Positions 1 to 9,073 of a DNA stretch of 64,000 nt are shown here, one piece after another. The position numbers were made by a program, and so were the translations under genes. Source of the stretch: an uncultured Methanolobus sp. (lineage in GTDB: Archaea; Halobacteriota; Methanosarcinia; Methanosarcinales; Methanosarcinaceae); NCBI RefSeq assembly GCF_963667555.1, contig NZ_OY763421.1, positions 2,621,562 through 2,685,561 on the forward strand. The letters run 5' to 3'. The notes under the pieces were generated by a model that saw only the letters and a program-made list of their open reading frames with translations, did not search any database and was not told the DNA's origin. Each line of letters opens with the position of its first letter. Within the stretch, counting starts at the first letter, position 1.

Positions 1-1
1 T

Positions 2-1156
2 TCTTTGTATATCCCCCCCACAAAGCAAGTATCAGATGTTACATCCCAGCTCAGGACCGAGCACGGACAGGCTGCTAACATCAAGTCAAAGGTCACACGT
101 GATAATGTGCAGGGTGCACTGGAATCCCTGCTTTCAAGACTCAGGTACGTGGAGGTTCCTGAGAACGGTATTGTCTTTTTCACAGGTGCTGTGGACATAG
201 GTGCTAACAAGACCAGCATGGAAACACGCATATTGGAGCCACCACAGCCAATCATCACATACAGGTACCACTGTGATTCCGCATTCTTCCTTGAGCCGCT
301 TGAGGAAATGCTAAAGGACGCAAAGACATACGGTCTTCTGGTCCTTGACAGAAGGGAAGCAACAGTCGGCCTTCTTGTAGGAAAGCGCATAGAAGCTCAC
401 AGAAACCTGACATCCACTGTACCTGGAAAGCAGAGAAAAGGAGGTCAGAGTGCTCACAGGTTCCAGCAGCTCAGGCTCATTGCAATCCATGAATTCTACA
501 AACGTATCGGTGATGCTGCAAGCGAGGTCTTCCTGACGATCGATCACAAGGATTTTGAAGGTGTGCTCATCGGTGGTCCTTCCCCTACGAAAGAAGAATT
601 CGAGTCAGGAGAGTTCCTGCACCACGAGATACAGAAAAAATTACTTGGTCTTTTTGATGTAGCATATACCGATGAATCAGGTCTCAATGAACTGGTGAAC
701 GCTGCAAGTGACAGACTTTCAGACCTTGACCTCATGGTTGAGAAAAAGCTCATGCAGCGCTTCTTTACAGAACTGGTTTCCGATTCAGGCAAGGCTGCAT
801 ACGGAGAAGGACAGGTCCGTGAGAATCTCAATATCGGTGCAGTAGAGGTCCTTATGATATCAGAGGGTCTCAGGGCCGAGAGGCTCACTCTAAAATGTCC
901 CAACGGGGACTATGAAGGTGGAATTACCCGCAATTTCAAACCTGGAGAAGAGGATACTGCCAACATTCCATGTCCTGTATGTGGTTCCAATATGGACTTA
1001 CTGGAAAGAGTGGATATTGTGGATGAACTCTCAGAACTTGCTGACCAGATGGCAACACAGGTGGAGTTCATATCAACCGACTTCGATGAAGGTTCACAGC
1101 TTCTGAATGCATTCGGTGGAATAGTAGCTATTCTGAGATTCAGTACCGGTGTCTGA
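2..1156 (+). CDS. prf1: Peptide chain release factor aRF1 (5' end outside window)
   Basis: Archaeal class I release factor, which reads all three stop codons in the ribosomal A site and triggers peptide release. The visible 383 residues contain the stop-codon recognition motif NIKS (about residues 25-28), the YxCxxxF motif (YHCDSAF, about 88-94) and the catalytic GGQ (146-148), followed by the central and C-terminal eRF1 domains with a zinc-ribbon-like CPVCG. The family is usually about 415 residues. The frame is open to the window edge and the apparent TTG at position 5 is an internal Leu of the conserved LYIPP segment, so roughly 30 N-terminal residues are missing. It ends 35 bases before argS and is probably co-transcribed with it. 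Confidence 0.97.
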   Translation, partial: SLYIPPTKQVSDVTSQLRTEHGQAANIKSKVTRDNVQGALESLLSRLRYVEVPENGIVFFTGAVDIGANKTSMETRILEPPQPIITYRYHCDSAFFLEPLEEMLKDAKTYGLLVLDRREATVGLLVGKRIEAHRNLTSTVPGKQRKGGQSAHRFQQLRLIAIHEFYKRIGDAASEVFLTIDHKDFEGVLIGGPSPTKEEFESGEFLHHEIQKKLLGLFDVAYTDESGLNELVNAASDRLSDLDLMVEKKLMQRFFTELVSDSGKAAYGEGQVRENLNIGAVEVLMISEGLRAERLTLKCPNGDYEGGITRNFKPGEEDTANIPCPVCGSNMDLLERVDIVDELSELADQMATQVEFISTDFDEGSQLLNAFGGIVAILRFSTGV

Positions 1157-1191
1157 TCCAATCGATCCAATTATTAGTGTAGGTGTTATTT

Positions 1192-2895
1192 TTGTTCCTA
1201 GAATTTAAAAGACAGGTTACAGAGGCTCTTAATAATGCCCTGAAGTCCCTTGGATATGAGGCAGATGACCTCGGGCTTGAGCCATCACAGCATGCAGATA
1301 TTGCTTCAAAGGTGGCTTTCAGGCTGGCTGCACAGGCAAAGTGCAACCCAAAAGAGCTTGCTGACAAAATAGTCGCTGCAATAGAATTACCTGAAGGTTC
1401 CCTTATAGGCGATATCAAAACCGTTGGTCCTTACATCAATATTAATGCAGGACGCAATTACGTGGACAATACCGTAAAAGCCATCCTTGAAGAAAAGGAA
1501 AACTTCGGCGGTAATTTCTGTGAAGGCAAGATACTTCTTGAGCACACTTCTGCCAATCCCAATGGTCCGCTTCACGTAGGCCACATACGCAATTCCATTA
1601 TCGGTGACACACTTGTCAGGATCCTCAAGAAAGCAGGCTATGAAGTCGAGACCCAGTATTATGTCAATGACATGGGTCGTCAGATCGCTATTGTTTCATG
1701 GGCACTCTCAATTTTTGAGTTTGACACTTCCAGGAAATCTGATCACGCAATAGCAGATGTTTACATCAAGGCAAATGTGATCCTCAATGAAGAACCTGAC
1801 AAGGTTGCAGAAATTGACAAACGTATGCAGCTTGTTGAAAGCGGTGATGAGGAAACCATAAAGAGCTTTGCTGATGCCGTGGAATTTGCAGTAACAGGTA
1901 TCAAGCAGACCCTTCTGAGAATGAATGTCAGCCATGATAGTTTCCCACACGAATCCGGTTTTATCCGTTCAGGTGCGGTTTCCAGAATTGTTGAGGAGAT
2001 CAAGGAAACAGGAAGAACTTCAGATGACAACGGTGCTCTTGTTGTTGATCTTGCAGATTACGGTTTTGAAAAGACACTGGTTATCCAGCGTACTGACGGA
2101 ACTTCTCTTTATACAACACGTGACCTTGCCTACCATGAGTGGAAAGGAGAGCGTGCAGACAGGATGATCGATGTTCTGGGAGCAGACCACAAACTCATTT
2201 CCGGACAGCTTAAAGCAACTCTCAATGCAATTGGCAAGAAAGAGCCTGAAATTGTTATCTTCGAGTTTGTCTCACTTCCAGAAGGCTCAATGAGCACCCG
2301 CCGTGGAAAGTTCATCTCAGCCGATGACCTGCTTGACCAGATAGAGGAGCGTGCTTATGCTGAGGTCGACAAGCGCAGACCTGAGATGGAAGACGATTTC
2401 AAAAAGCAAGTTGCCAGCATGGTCGGTATTGGTGCTGTCAGGTATGATATTGTAAAAGTATCACCTGAGAAATCCACAGTCTTCGACTGGAAGGAAGCAC
2501 TTGACTTTGAGAAGCAGGGAGCACCTTTCATTCAGTATTCCCATGCAAGGGCATGCAATATCCTCAAAAAGGCAGAAGAGGAAGGAAAATGGAATCCTGC
2601 AGAGGAAATCACCCCATCACTTCTTACCGAGGACACTGAGATTGAACTCATCAAGAAGATGGCAGCCTTTGACAGCATAATAGATTCCTGTGCAAGGGAC
2701 TTAAAACCACACACAATAGCAATCTATGCCAGAGAACTTGCAGATGCATTCAACCAGTTCTACAGGTTCGTACCTGTTGTAAGCGCTGAAGAGGATGATA
2801 TCAGAGCAAGCAGACTGGCTCTTGTGAACTGTGCAAGGATAGTCCTTGCAAACGCTCTTGATACACTTGGTATCGGTGCACCTGAATCAATGTGA
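1192..2895 (+). CDS. argS: Arginyl-tRNA synthetase
   Basis: Class I aminoacyl-tRNA synthetase that charges tRNA-Arg in the cytoplasm. The 567 residues have an N-terminal Arg-tRNA synthetase additional domain (about 1-100), the HIGH-type signature HVGH at 128-131, a KMSKS-equivalent MSTRRGK loop near residue 368, and the C-terminal all-alpha DALR anticodon-binding domain. I chose the TTG at 1192, giving MFLEFK, because an AGGTG ribosome-binding site (1181-1185) sits six bases upstream; the in-frame GTG at 1183 lies inside that site. Methanosarcina homologues also begin MFLE. A stem-loop follows the stop codon directly. Confidence 0.96.
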   Translation: MFLEFKRQVTEALNNALKSLGYEADDLGLEPSQHADIASKVAFRLAAQAKCNPKELADKIVAAIELPEGSLIGDIKTVGPYININAGRNYVDNTVKAILEEKENFGGNFCEGKILLEHTSANPNGPLHVGHIRNSIIGDTLVRILKKAGYEVETQYYVNDMGRQIAIVSWALSIFEFDTSRKSDHAIADVYIKANVILNEEPDKVAEIDKRMQLVESGDEETIKSFADAVEFAVTGIKQTLLRMNVSHDSFPHESGFIRSGAVSRIVEEIKETGRTSDDNGALVVDLADYGFEKTLVIQRTDGTSLYTTRDLAYHEWKGERADRMIDVLGADHKLISGQLKATLNAIGKKEPEIVIFEFVSLPEGSMSTRRGKFISADDLLDQIEERAYAEVDKRRPEMEDDFKKQVASMVGIGAVRYDIVKVSPEKSTVFDWKEALDFEKQGAPFIQYSHARACNILKKAEEEGKWNPAEEITPSLLTEDTEIELIKKMAAFDSIIDSCARDLKPHTIAIYARELADAFNQFYRFVPVVSAEEDDIRASRLALVNCARIVLANALDTLGIGAPESM

Positions 2896-2912
2896 GAAAG
2901 TCAGTCTTTCTC
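2894..2912 (+). terminator. Stem-loop terminator of argS
   Basis: GAGAAAG and CTTTCTC form a perfect 7-bp stem around a 5-base loop. It begins inside the argS stop codon and is followed by a T-rich tract, consistent with an archaeal terminator or 3'-end stabiliser. Confidence 0.6.
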
Positions 2913-2930
2913 ATCTATTTTCTTTTCTCT

Positions 2931-3172
2931 AAAAAATGGTTCTGTAGAAACCCTGTTGGTGTAAAGTGGCACAAACTTTGTTCTTTTTCATTTCCATAAA
3001 AACAATTGGAAGCACTAAAATCTAAAAAGTATTGCAAAGAAAGTATCAGGGCATTATGCAGATTATTTTGTTTTGTTTATGGGAAAACGCCGGCTTCGCC
3101 GTACCCTTCGGGATTGATAAAGTTCCTCATGTCCTAAGGATTATTATTTAATGACTTCTACAGAGCCCTCAT
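2931..3172 (-). repeat. Dispersed intergenic repeat, copy A, with IS-like inverted ends
   Basis: Non-coding element between the convergent ends of argS and the Met-10-like gene. Read on the minus strand, its core (3081-3120) matches copies B and C: a CCCGAAGGG mini-hairpin followed by CGGCGAAGCCG. The ends are imperfect inverted repeats: TTCTGTAGAAA near 2940 and its counterpart CTTCTACAGAG near 3153, each beside a run of A or T. Minus-strand sequence beyond the core (ATACTTTCTTTGCA) also matches copy B. There is no ORF inside, so it looks like a MITE or a degraded insertion sequence. It lacks the second CCGCC-TTC-GGCGG hairpin found in copies B and C. Confidence 0.6.
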
Positions 3173-3963
3173 TTTTTGAGGTCAAAAACCCACCTGCTAA
3201 TCCCGGGTGCAACATTGCCACACCTGCGATGGAACAGAACCTCAAATCCCATATCTTCATATATTTCTATTAGCTCTGGAATCTGCTCTTTTGGTTTGAA
3301 CGTATAGAAATGAATGAATCCTCCCTCTTTTACTAGTGGAGAAATGGTTTCAAGAAAATGATCCATGCCATAGGGTGTTGGGATTATTGCCCTGTCAAAC
3401 TCAGTTTTTAGTAAATTTGGTATGCTTTTGGCATCGGCATTGATGATATGTATCTTGTCTTCAAGTTTATTGAGTCTGCAGTTCTTTGTAAAAAAATTGC
3501 AAGCAGCCCCGTTCATTTCCACTGCAACAACGCTTGCAGCAGTTTCAGCAGCAGGTATTGCAAAGGGACCGACTCCACTAAAAGGAACAAGAATATTCTC
3601 TCCGGTTTTTACCATTGATGCAATTCTTTTTCTCTCGTAGGAGAGCCTTCCATTGAAAAAAGATTGCATGAGGTCGATTTTGTAAGAGAAACCGAACTCT
3701 TTGTGGATGGTTTCTGTGCTGTTTCCTGCAATGATCTCAAAATCTGCAACTCTTTTGTTGCCTTCAAGTTTTGATACCTTGTTCAGCACATGCTTGATAT
3801 TCTGCATTTTTCCTATAATGATACTGGCTATTTCTTCTTTGTAGCTTTCCAGTTCATCAGGGATTGATACAACAGCAATGTCACCTACAATATCAAAACG
3901 ATTGGGCAGATTTTCAAGTTTCTTTTCAGGGATCTTTCCTTTAAGTCCATCCTTCAGGCTCAT
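3169..3963 (-). CDS. Met-10/Trm5-like SAM-dependent methyltransferase
   Basis: 264-residue class I methyltransferase related to the archaeal Trm5/Taw2 (Met-10) family, which acts on G37 of tRNA (m1G37 or wyosine synthesis). The SAM-binding motif I is LVPFSGVGPFAIP (125-137), followed by an acidic VVAVEMN strand that would bind the ribose. The family's usual NPP or NLP catalytic loop is replaced by PTPYG (195-199), and the protein is shorter than canonical Trm5 (about 330), lacking much of the N-terminal domain. It is therefore a divergent paralogue whose exact substrate cannot be read from sequence. It stands alone, convergent with argS. Its 3' end overlaps the inverted end of repeat copy A. 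Confidence 0.8.
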   Translation of the reverse strand: MSLKDGLKGKIPEKKLENLPNRFDIVGDIAVVSIPDELESYKEEIASIIIGKMQNIKHVLNKVSKLEGNKRVADFEIIAGNSTETIHKEFGFSYKIDLMQSFFNGRLSYERKRIASMVKTGENILVPFSGVGPFAIPAAETAASVVAVEMNGAACNFFTKNCRLNKLEDKIHIINADAKSIPNLLKTEFDRAIIPTPYGMDHFLETISPLVKEGGFIHFYTFKPKEQIPELIEIYEDMGFEVLFHRRCGNVAPGISRWVFDLKK

Positions 3964-4065
3964 TTTTCTGTCTTTTTGCTCTAATGCAATTAAGGATTAA
4001 AAGTATTGGTACGAACTAAAATATGGTCTGGAACAGGGTTTAATCCCTGTCCTTTTCAAATGTGC

Positions 4066-4995
4066 TTACTGTCCGTAGAAGTTATTTGCAGTCATGCTCA
4101 GGAAATGCTGATTCTGCGCATCCGGGTAAGCTGCCTGCATGTCTGCAATGAACTTTTCCCTGTTTTCATTTTTTGAAGCTTCTCTCAGTGTTTCAAGATA
4201 CTGGAGCTGAAAATCCGCAGCCTTTGTATCCACCGGCATCAAATGTGATGAAATGATCAGGTCATAGTCCTTAGTCTTCACTTCTGTCCAGTAGTCTTCC
4301 AGTTCATCTATCTTCTCCGGGCTTCCTACAAGCATGTGTGAGTTGTGGGCGGCGAGGTGTGTAAAGAGTACATTGTAGTCAGTGAACTCAAGATCGCTTG
4401 TAGGTGGGAACTCTTCTTCATGAGTTGTCATGATGAAATTCACTCCTTCGACAGTATTCTCACCGTCTTTGATGGTTGAATTTATAGGAACGATTCTTTC
4501 GTCCATATCATCTCCGAAAGCACCCTTGAATATATCCACAAAGACCTGTGCTCCTCCGTTCTCATTGAAAGAACTGATCTGCTCACTTGAAGCCACAGAT
4601 GTTCCTTCATAATAATCAAGTCCAAGGGAGTGTGAAGGGACCAACACATGCTTAACAGGTTTGTCCAGTGTGTCCATATATCTGAGCAATTCTTCTGAAG
4701 CGGAATGTGTTGGCTGTGCATCTATGAGTATCAGGCTGTTTTCTGTTTCTATTATGTTCGAAACATCACCACTGTAGCCTACATAACTGTGGATCGTAGC
4801 ATTGTTGACCTTGTTCACGTATATTTTTCCTGTATATTCCTCTGTTTTTTGCATGTTACCGTTATCTCCTATTTGATTTTCTTTGTTTGTTTGTTGTATC
4901 GTTTCAGCAACTGCATCTTCATGTCCGGAATTGCCAAGGCAGCCCGAAAGCAAAATTGCAGTCAGCAACATTGTCACTATTATCTTGAATTTCAT
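4066..4995 (-). CDS. Lipoprotein with metallo-beta-lactamase-like fold
   Basis: 309-residue exported protein. The N-terminus is a lipoprotein signal with a lipobox ending LLSGC (Cys19), so it is probably tethered to the outer face of the membrane. After a low-complexity linker, the body looks like a metallo-beta-lactamase fold: a strand NSLILIDAQP, a PSHSLGLDYYEG segment where the HxHxDH metal motif would sit, an AHNSHMLVG segment and a late SSH. Most metal ligands are replaced, so hydrolase activity is doubtful. It diverges from an HxlR regulator with a palindrome between them, which suggests it is that regulator's target. Function unknown. Confidence 0.65.
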   Translation of the reverse strand: MKFKIIVTMLLTAILLSGCLGNSGHEDAVAETIQQTNKENQIGDNGNMQKTEEYTGKIYVNKVNNATIHSYVGYSGDVSNIIETENSLILIDAQPTHSASEELLRYMDTLDKPVKHVLVPSHSLGLDYYEGTSVASSEQISSFNENGGAQVFVDIFKGAFGDDMDERIVPINSTIKDGENTVEGVNFIMTTHEEEFPPTSDLEFTDYNVLFTHLAAHNSHMLVGSPEKIDELEDYWTEVKTKDYDLIISSHLMPVDTKAADFQLQYLETLREASKNENREKFIADMQAAYPDAQNQHFLSMTANNFYGQ

Positions 4996-5008
4996 TTCGA
5001 TACCACTT

Positions 5009-5026
5009 TACTAAGTAAACCTAGTA
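5009..5026. promoter_or_regulatory. Palindromic operator between lipoprotein and HxlR genes
   Basis: TACTA-N8-TAGTA inverted repeat in the 97-bp divergent intergenic region. On the minus strand it falls just downstream of a TATA-like element (about 5036-5046), over the expected transcription start of the lipoprotein gene. On the plus strand it lies upstream of the HxlR gene's own TATATAA. HxlR proteins bind such dyads as dimers, so repression of the lipoprotein and autoregulation are likely. Confidence 0.55.
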
Positions 5027-5092
5027 GGCAAGATAAAGTATATAACTTAAAAGTTTCAATTAGGAGACCAGATTACCTTGAGGTAAGTTGCT

Positions 5093-5428
5093 ATGTTCAG
5101 ATATCCAGAAGATTTAAGGGACATTCCATGTCCAATAGAAAAAACCGTTACACTGATAGGCAATAAGTGGAGCATACTGCTAATAAGGGAGTTCCATTTG
5201 TCAGGTAAACCATTACGTTTTAATGATCTTCTGAACACCCTTAAACCAATAAGCTCAAAAACGCTATCTTCAAAACTCAAGGATCTTGTCCTGTACGAGA
5301 TAATCGAAAGGAATGTTGAGGATACAGTGCCTGTAAAAATAGAATATCAAATGACAGAAAAAGGTAAGGATCTGGCGGAGATTCTGCGTTCAATGGCGCA
5401 GTGGAGCCAGAAATGGCATGAGTCCTGA
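5093..5428 (+). CDS. HxlR-family winged-helix transcriptional regulator
   Basis: 111-residue MarR-like winged-helix repressor/activator of the HxlR type. It has the signature CPIEKTVTLIGNKW (Cys13 in the usual redox or effector position), a recognition helix around FNDLLNTLKPISSKTLSSKL and a wing near residues 70-90. The start at 5093 is supported by GAGGT at 5079-5083. It is divergent from the lipoprotein at 4066-4995 and shares its operator. HxlR regulators commonly respond to aldehydes or oxidants through the N-terminal Cys. The aldehyde dehydrogenase/TPP-enzyme operon on its other side is a second possible target, though no operator copy is evident there. Confidence 0.9.
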   Translation: MFRYPEDLRDIPCPIEKTVTLIGNKWSILLIREFHLSGKPLRFNDLLNTLKPISSKTLSSKLKDLVLYEIIERNVEDTVPVKIEYQMTEKGKDLAEILRSMAQWSQKWHES

Positions 5429-5470
5429 ATTCTCATGCTTCTTAATCTCTTCCGGATATATTGCTTTTTC

Positions 5471-7108
5471 TTACAATTCGCAGAAATTGTGCTTCAACTT
5501 CTCTGTAAGCTTGATATTCTCAGAATAATCCACCGGAACGTCCAGCAGCCAGACACCACCAGCTTCAAGAGCCTCAGCAAGTTTTGGTTTTAGCTCTTCA
5601 GCACTTTCAAGTCTGACTCCTTTTGCACCAAAACTCTCTGCCAGCTTCACAAAATCAGGATTTGTAAAATCAATTCCCATGGTCTCATTGAAGGCTTTTC
5701 TTTCGTGCCATTCGATGAGTCCGTATTTAGAATCATCAAAAATTACAACAACGAAATTGCATCCAAGTCTTACAGCGGTTTCAAGATCCTGTAGATTCAT
5801 AAGAAAACCACCATCTCCTGCAATCGCAACAACCTTCTTTTCAGGTTTTATCATACTTGCTGCAATGGCGCTGGGGAGTGCAAATCCCATTGTTGCAAGT
5901 CCGTTGGAAATGAAAACCGTATTTGGCTCGTATGCAGGGAAGAGCCTTCCAATCCATAATTTGTGGGCACCGACATCGCTGATAAGTATATCCTCACGGT
6001 TCATTGTTTCTCTCACATCTGAGAGTATCTTCTGTGGTTTCATGGGGAAAGACATGTCTTCAGCGTAGTCCTCAATTTCAGCCTTCATTCTGGCGCGGAC
6101 CTTCTGGAACCTTTCATGCATTTCCTTTTCAAAATCACACTGTTGTCTGAGGTTGAAAAGTGTTTGCCTGATGCTTCCGACAAGCATTATGTCAGGAATA
6201 TAAGTTTCATCAATTTCCGGATGGTCTGTATGAATGTGAATTATCTTCTTTGATTTGTCAGGGTTCCAGAACTTAGGCGTGTATTCGACATAATCAAAGC
6301 CAACACATATTACCAGGTCAGCCATTTCAAAACCGCACATTATGTGGTCGTGATCCTTGATTCCCATTGAACCGAGGTAATGCAGGTCATCGGCAGGTAT
6401 CGCACCTTTTCCCATGAAAGTGGTAGCAACAGGAAGTCCTGTGAACTGGACAAGTCTTCTAAGCTCACCGGCTGCATCTTCCCTGAAAACTCCGTTGCCT
6501 GCAAGGATTATTGGCATTGAGCTTTCTTTTATCATTTCTGCGGCTCTTTTAAGTTCACTTTCGTCCAGGAGACTGATATGAGGATAGTCTCGTTTTAAAA
6601 TAGGTTCTTTTGCTGTTTCTTCTTTAGCCACATCTTCCGGAAGCTCAATATGAGTAGCTCCCGGTCTGTCTGCTGCAATATCAAAAGCCTTGTGAACGAT
6701 CTCTGGAATAAAATCAGGTCTTGTGACCTTTGAGTTCCATGTTGTGAACTGCTTGAAAGCTGTTACAATATCGATATACTGATGCGATTCCTTGTGTGTT
6801 TTTTCAAGGGCAGACTGGCCTGTTATCGCTACAAGTGGTGCCCTGTCAAGCTGGGCATCTGCAATACCGGTAATGAGATTTGTGGCTCCAGGTCCCAGTG
6901 TTGCAAGACACACACCTGGCTTGTGGGTGAGCCTTCCATACATGTCTGCCATAAAAGCAGCACTCTGCTCATGTCTTGTTGGGATGAATTTTATCTTTGA
7001 TTTTCGGAGTGATTCGGTAAGGTCAATAGTTTCCTCTCCAGGCACTCCGAATATGTATTCTACTCCCTCGTTTTCAAGACATTTCACAAAAAGATCGCTA
7101 GCTTTCAT
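5471..7108 (-). CDS. Thiamine-pyrophosphate enzyme, acetolactate-synthase-like
   Basis: 545-residue TPP-dependent enzyme of the acetolactate synthase/pyruvate oxidase superfamily. The N-terminal PYR domain carries the catalytic Glu47 in RHEQ; the central domain follows at about 190-330; the C-terminal PP domain has the Mg-TPP motif starting GDGGF (about 430) and ending near DDSKYGLIEW. No regulatory small subunit lies nearby, which argues against the anabolic IlvB and for a stand-alone catabolic type. It starts two bases after the aldehyde dehydrogenase gene ends, so the two form an operon and probably act in sequence on a 2-oxo acid or aldehyde. The substrate cannot be assigned; a sulfoacetaldehyde or oxalyl-type enzyme of the same superfamily is an alternative. 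Confidence 0.85.
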   Translation of the reverse strand: MKASDLFVKCLENEGVEYIFGVPGEETIDLTESLRKSKIKFIPTRHEQSAAFMADMYGRLTHKPGVCLATLGPGATNLITGIADAQLDRAPLVAITGQSALEKTHKESHQYIDIVTAFKQFTTWNSKVTRPDFIPEIVHKAFDIAADRPGATHIELPEDVAKEETAKEPILKRDYPHISLLDESELKRAAEMIKESSMPIILAGNGVFREDAAGELRRLVQFTGLPVATTFMGKGAIPADDLHYLGSMGIKDHDHIMCGFEMADLVICVGFDYVEYTPKFWNPDKSKKIIHIHTDHPEIDETYIPDIMLVGSIRQTLFNLRQQCDFEKEMHERFQKVRARMKAEIEDYAEDMSFPMKPQKILSDVRETMNREDILISDVGAHKLWIGRLFPAYEPNTVFISNGLATMGFALPSAIAASMIKPEKKVVAIAGDGGFLMNLQDLETAVRLGCNFVVVIFDDSKYGLIEWHERKAFNETMGIDFTNPDFVKLAESFGAKGVRLESAEELKPKLAEALEAGGVWLLDVPVDYSENIKLTEKLKHNFCEL

Positions 7109-7110
7109 TT

Positions 7111-8478
7111 TCAGTACACCTTCATGGATTTCACGTTCATAAATTCCAGCATCCCATGGCGGTACATCTCCCTGCCGATGCCGCTCTTTTTCGTTCCTCC
7201 GAAAGGAAGTCTTGGATCAGATGATACGATGTTATTGACAGCTATGACACCGGCTTCGATGTTTTTTGTCATTTTCATAGCTTTCTGTTTATCTTTGCTC
7301 CAGATGCTGGCTCCAAGCCCGAATTCTGTATTGTTTGCTATTTTAATAGCTTCTTCTTCATTATTGAAAGTTATTATGGGAGCCACAGGACCAAATGTCT
7401 CTTCCACGACAACAGGAGCATTTGCCATGACACTACCGAGGATAACAGGTTTGTAAAAATATCCTTCCTCATCAGTTCTGCCACCTTGCAGAATAGTTTT
7501 TGCACCTGATTTCATGCTCAGTCTGATCTGCTCTTCCAGATAATCTATTTGATTTTCACCTGCCATCGGTCCCATATCAGTGGCAGTATCCATAGGATCT
7601 CCGATTTTAAGGTTTCTTACGTTGTTTGTGAATTTTTCTGTAAAATCTCCGGCAATTTTCTCATCAACAAGTAAACGTTTGGCTGCAATACAGCTTTGTC
7701 CGCAGTTCTGAAATCTTGCAATGACTGCTGCTTTAGCAACTTTATCGACATCAGCATCTTCCAGCACAATCAGAGGATCGCTACCTCCAAGCTCAAGAAT
7801 GAATTTTTTGATGCTTTTTCCTGCGGCTTCTGCTACTCTTTCTCCTCCTGGACGGCTGCCTGCAAAAGAAACAGCGTTGATCTCATCTCTTGAGATAAGT
7901 GAGGATGCGGTATTGCTATCTACCAGAAGTGTCTGGAAAACTCCTTCCGGAAAGCCGGCTTCAATAAAGATATTCTCAATTTCTAAGGCACACATGGGAA
8001 CATTACTGGCATGTTTCAGCAGTACAGTATTTCCACCGGCAACAGCCGGAATGCCAAATCTCAATGCCTGCCAGAATGGAAAATCCCAGGGCATTATACT
8101 GAGTATAACTCCTGCCGGTTCGTAGACATAGCCTGAATTTTCAGCATCAGTTTCCACGAATTCTGATGCAAGGAAGCTTTCAGCGTTCTCTGCAAAATAA
8201 TCACATGTCCATGCGCACTTTTCAATCTCTGCCAGTGATTCCCTGATAGGTTTGCCCATTTCTTTTGTGATGAGCTCAGCAAGCTCATTTTTTCTGTCTC
8301 TGAGAACCTCACCCACGCATTCCATGGAGAAGGTTCTTTCATAAAGAGGTTCGTTTTTCCATTGAGCAAAAGCTTCCCGTGAATCTCCTATCTTCTGATT
8401 CACGATCTGCTGAGAATAAAGGTTAAATTCACCGTTCAATTCCCCTGTTGCAGGGTTAACAGACTTAATTTTCCCCAA
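7111..8478 (-). CDS. NAD(P)-dependent aldehyde dehydrogenase (GabD-like), copy 1
   Basis: 455-residue aldehyde dehydrogenase closest in type to succinate-semialdehyde dehydrogenases. It shows the PWDFPFWQ cofactor-binding segment, the catalytic Glu in LELGGSDP (about residue 229), the nucleophilic Cys in NCGQSCIAAKR (about 260) and the C-terminal PFGG-KKSG motif. The start is a TTG at 8478 behind an AGAGG ribosome-binding site. The 3' end lies two bases from the TPP enzyme, so they are translationally linked. It is a clear paralogue, equal in length, of the gene at 13924-15291. The NADP/NAD preference and substrate are not visible in sequence. Confidence 0.92.
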   Translation of the reverse strand: MGKIKSVNPATGELNGEFNLYSQQIVNQKIGDSREAFAQWKNEPLYERTFSMECVGEVLRDRKNELAELITKEMGKPIRESLAEIEKCAWTCDYFAENAESFLASEFVETDAENSGYVYEPAGVILSIMPWDFPFWQALRFGIPAVAGGNTVLLKHASNVPMCALEIENIFIEAGFPEGVFQTLLVDSNTASSLISRDEINAVSFAGSRPGGERVAEAAGKSIKKFILELGGSDPLIVLEDADVDKVAKAAVIARFQNCGQSCIAAKRLLVDEKIAGDFTEKFTNNVRNLKIGDPMDTATDMGPMAGENQIDYLEEQIRLSMKSGAKTILQGGRTDEEGYFYKPVILGSVMANAPVVVEETFGPVAPIITFNNEEEAIKIANNTEFGLGASIWSKDKQKAMKMTKNIEAGVIAVNNIVSSDPRLPFGGTKKSGIGREMYRHGMLEFMNVKSMKVY

Positions 8479-8637
8479 TTGGAATTCCTCTCACTTATTA
8501 TTAGAATAAGGGCCATTACAAGCCAGATTCCTTCTTTTATATAATAGTTGGCATGATATATAATTGCTTAGCAAGCCAATCTTTAAATTTAAATATCACA
8601 GGAATTTTTTTGAAAAATGAATGTCATAGGAATATAC

Positions 8638-9063
8638 ATGCAAGCCTCAGAAAATATTCAGTTAATTGCTCCGTGCGGGATAAATTGCAGTGTTTGCATG
8701 GCTTTTCTGCGGGAAAAGAATAAGTGCCCAGGATGCAGGGGCCCTGATGACAACAAAACTATCAGCAGGATAAAGTGCAGCATCAAGATATGTGATAAGA
8801 GATACATTGTCTCACAGGGCGCTCCATCTCTTTTTTGTTTTGAATGCGACGGTTTTCCATGTGCCAGGTTAAAGCGTCTGGATAAAAGGTACCGTGAAAA
8901 ATATCATACAAGCCTTATCGGGAACCTGAAAACTATTCAGGAATCCGGTATTGAAGTTTTTATGGAGAATGAAAAAAGCAAATGGAAATGTTCCAATTGC
9001 GGCGGGACTGTTTGCATGCATGAAAGTTCTTGTTATAGTTGCGGAGAACCATACGAGAAATAG
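8638..9063 (+). CDS. DUF3795 zinc-binding protein
   Basis: Cysteine-rich protein of about 141 residues. The N-terminal half is DUF3795-like: APCGINCSVC, CPGCRG, a KCSIKIC segment, and CFECDGFPC. The C-terminal segment adds a zinc ribbon (CSNCGG...CYSCGE). I chose the ATG at 8638 because TAGGA lies six bases before it; the upstream ATG at 8617 has poorer spacing. The following membrane-protein gene starts ten bases downstream, so they form a two-gene operon. No biochemical role is established for DUF3795. It has a promoter region facing aldehyde dehydrogenase copy 1. Confidence 0.8.
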   Translation: MQASENIQLIAPCGINCSVCMAFLREKNKCPGCRGPDDNKTISRIKCSIKICDKRYIVSQGAPSLFCFECDGFPCARLKRLDKRYREKYHTSLIGNLKTIQESGIEVFMENEKSKWKCSNCGGTVCMHESSCYSCGEPYEK

Positions 9064-9073
9064 GAGTGCTCAT

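Noticed and set aside
4705..5166. 153-codon plus-strand ORF over the lipoprotein start and the HxlR gene
   Set aside because: It crosses the operator and two supported genes in other frames, has no ribosome-binding site and an implausible composition.
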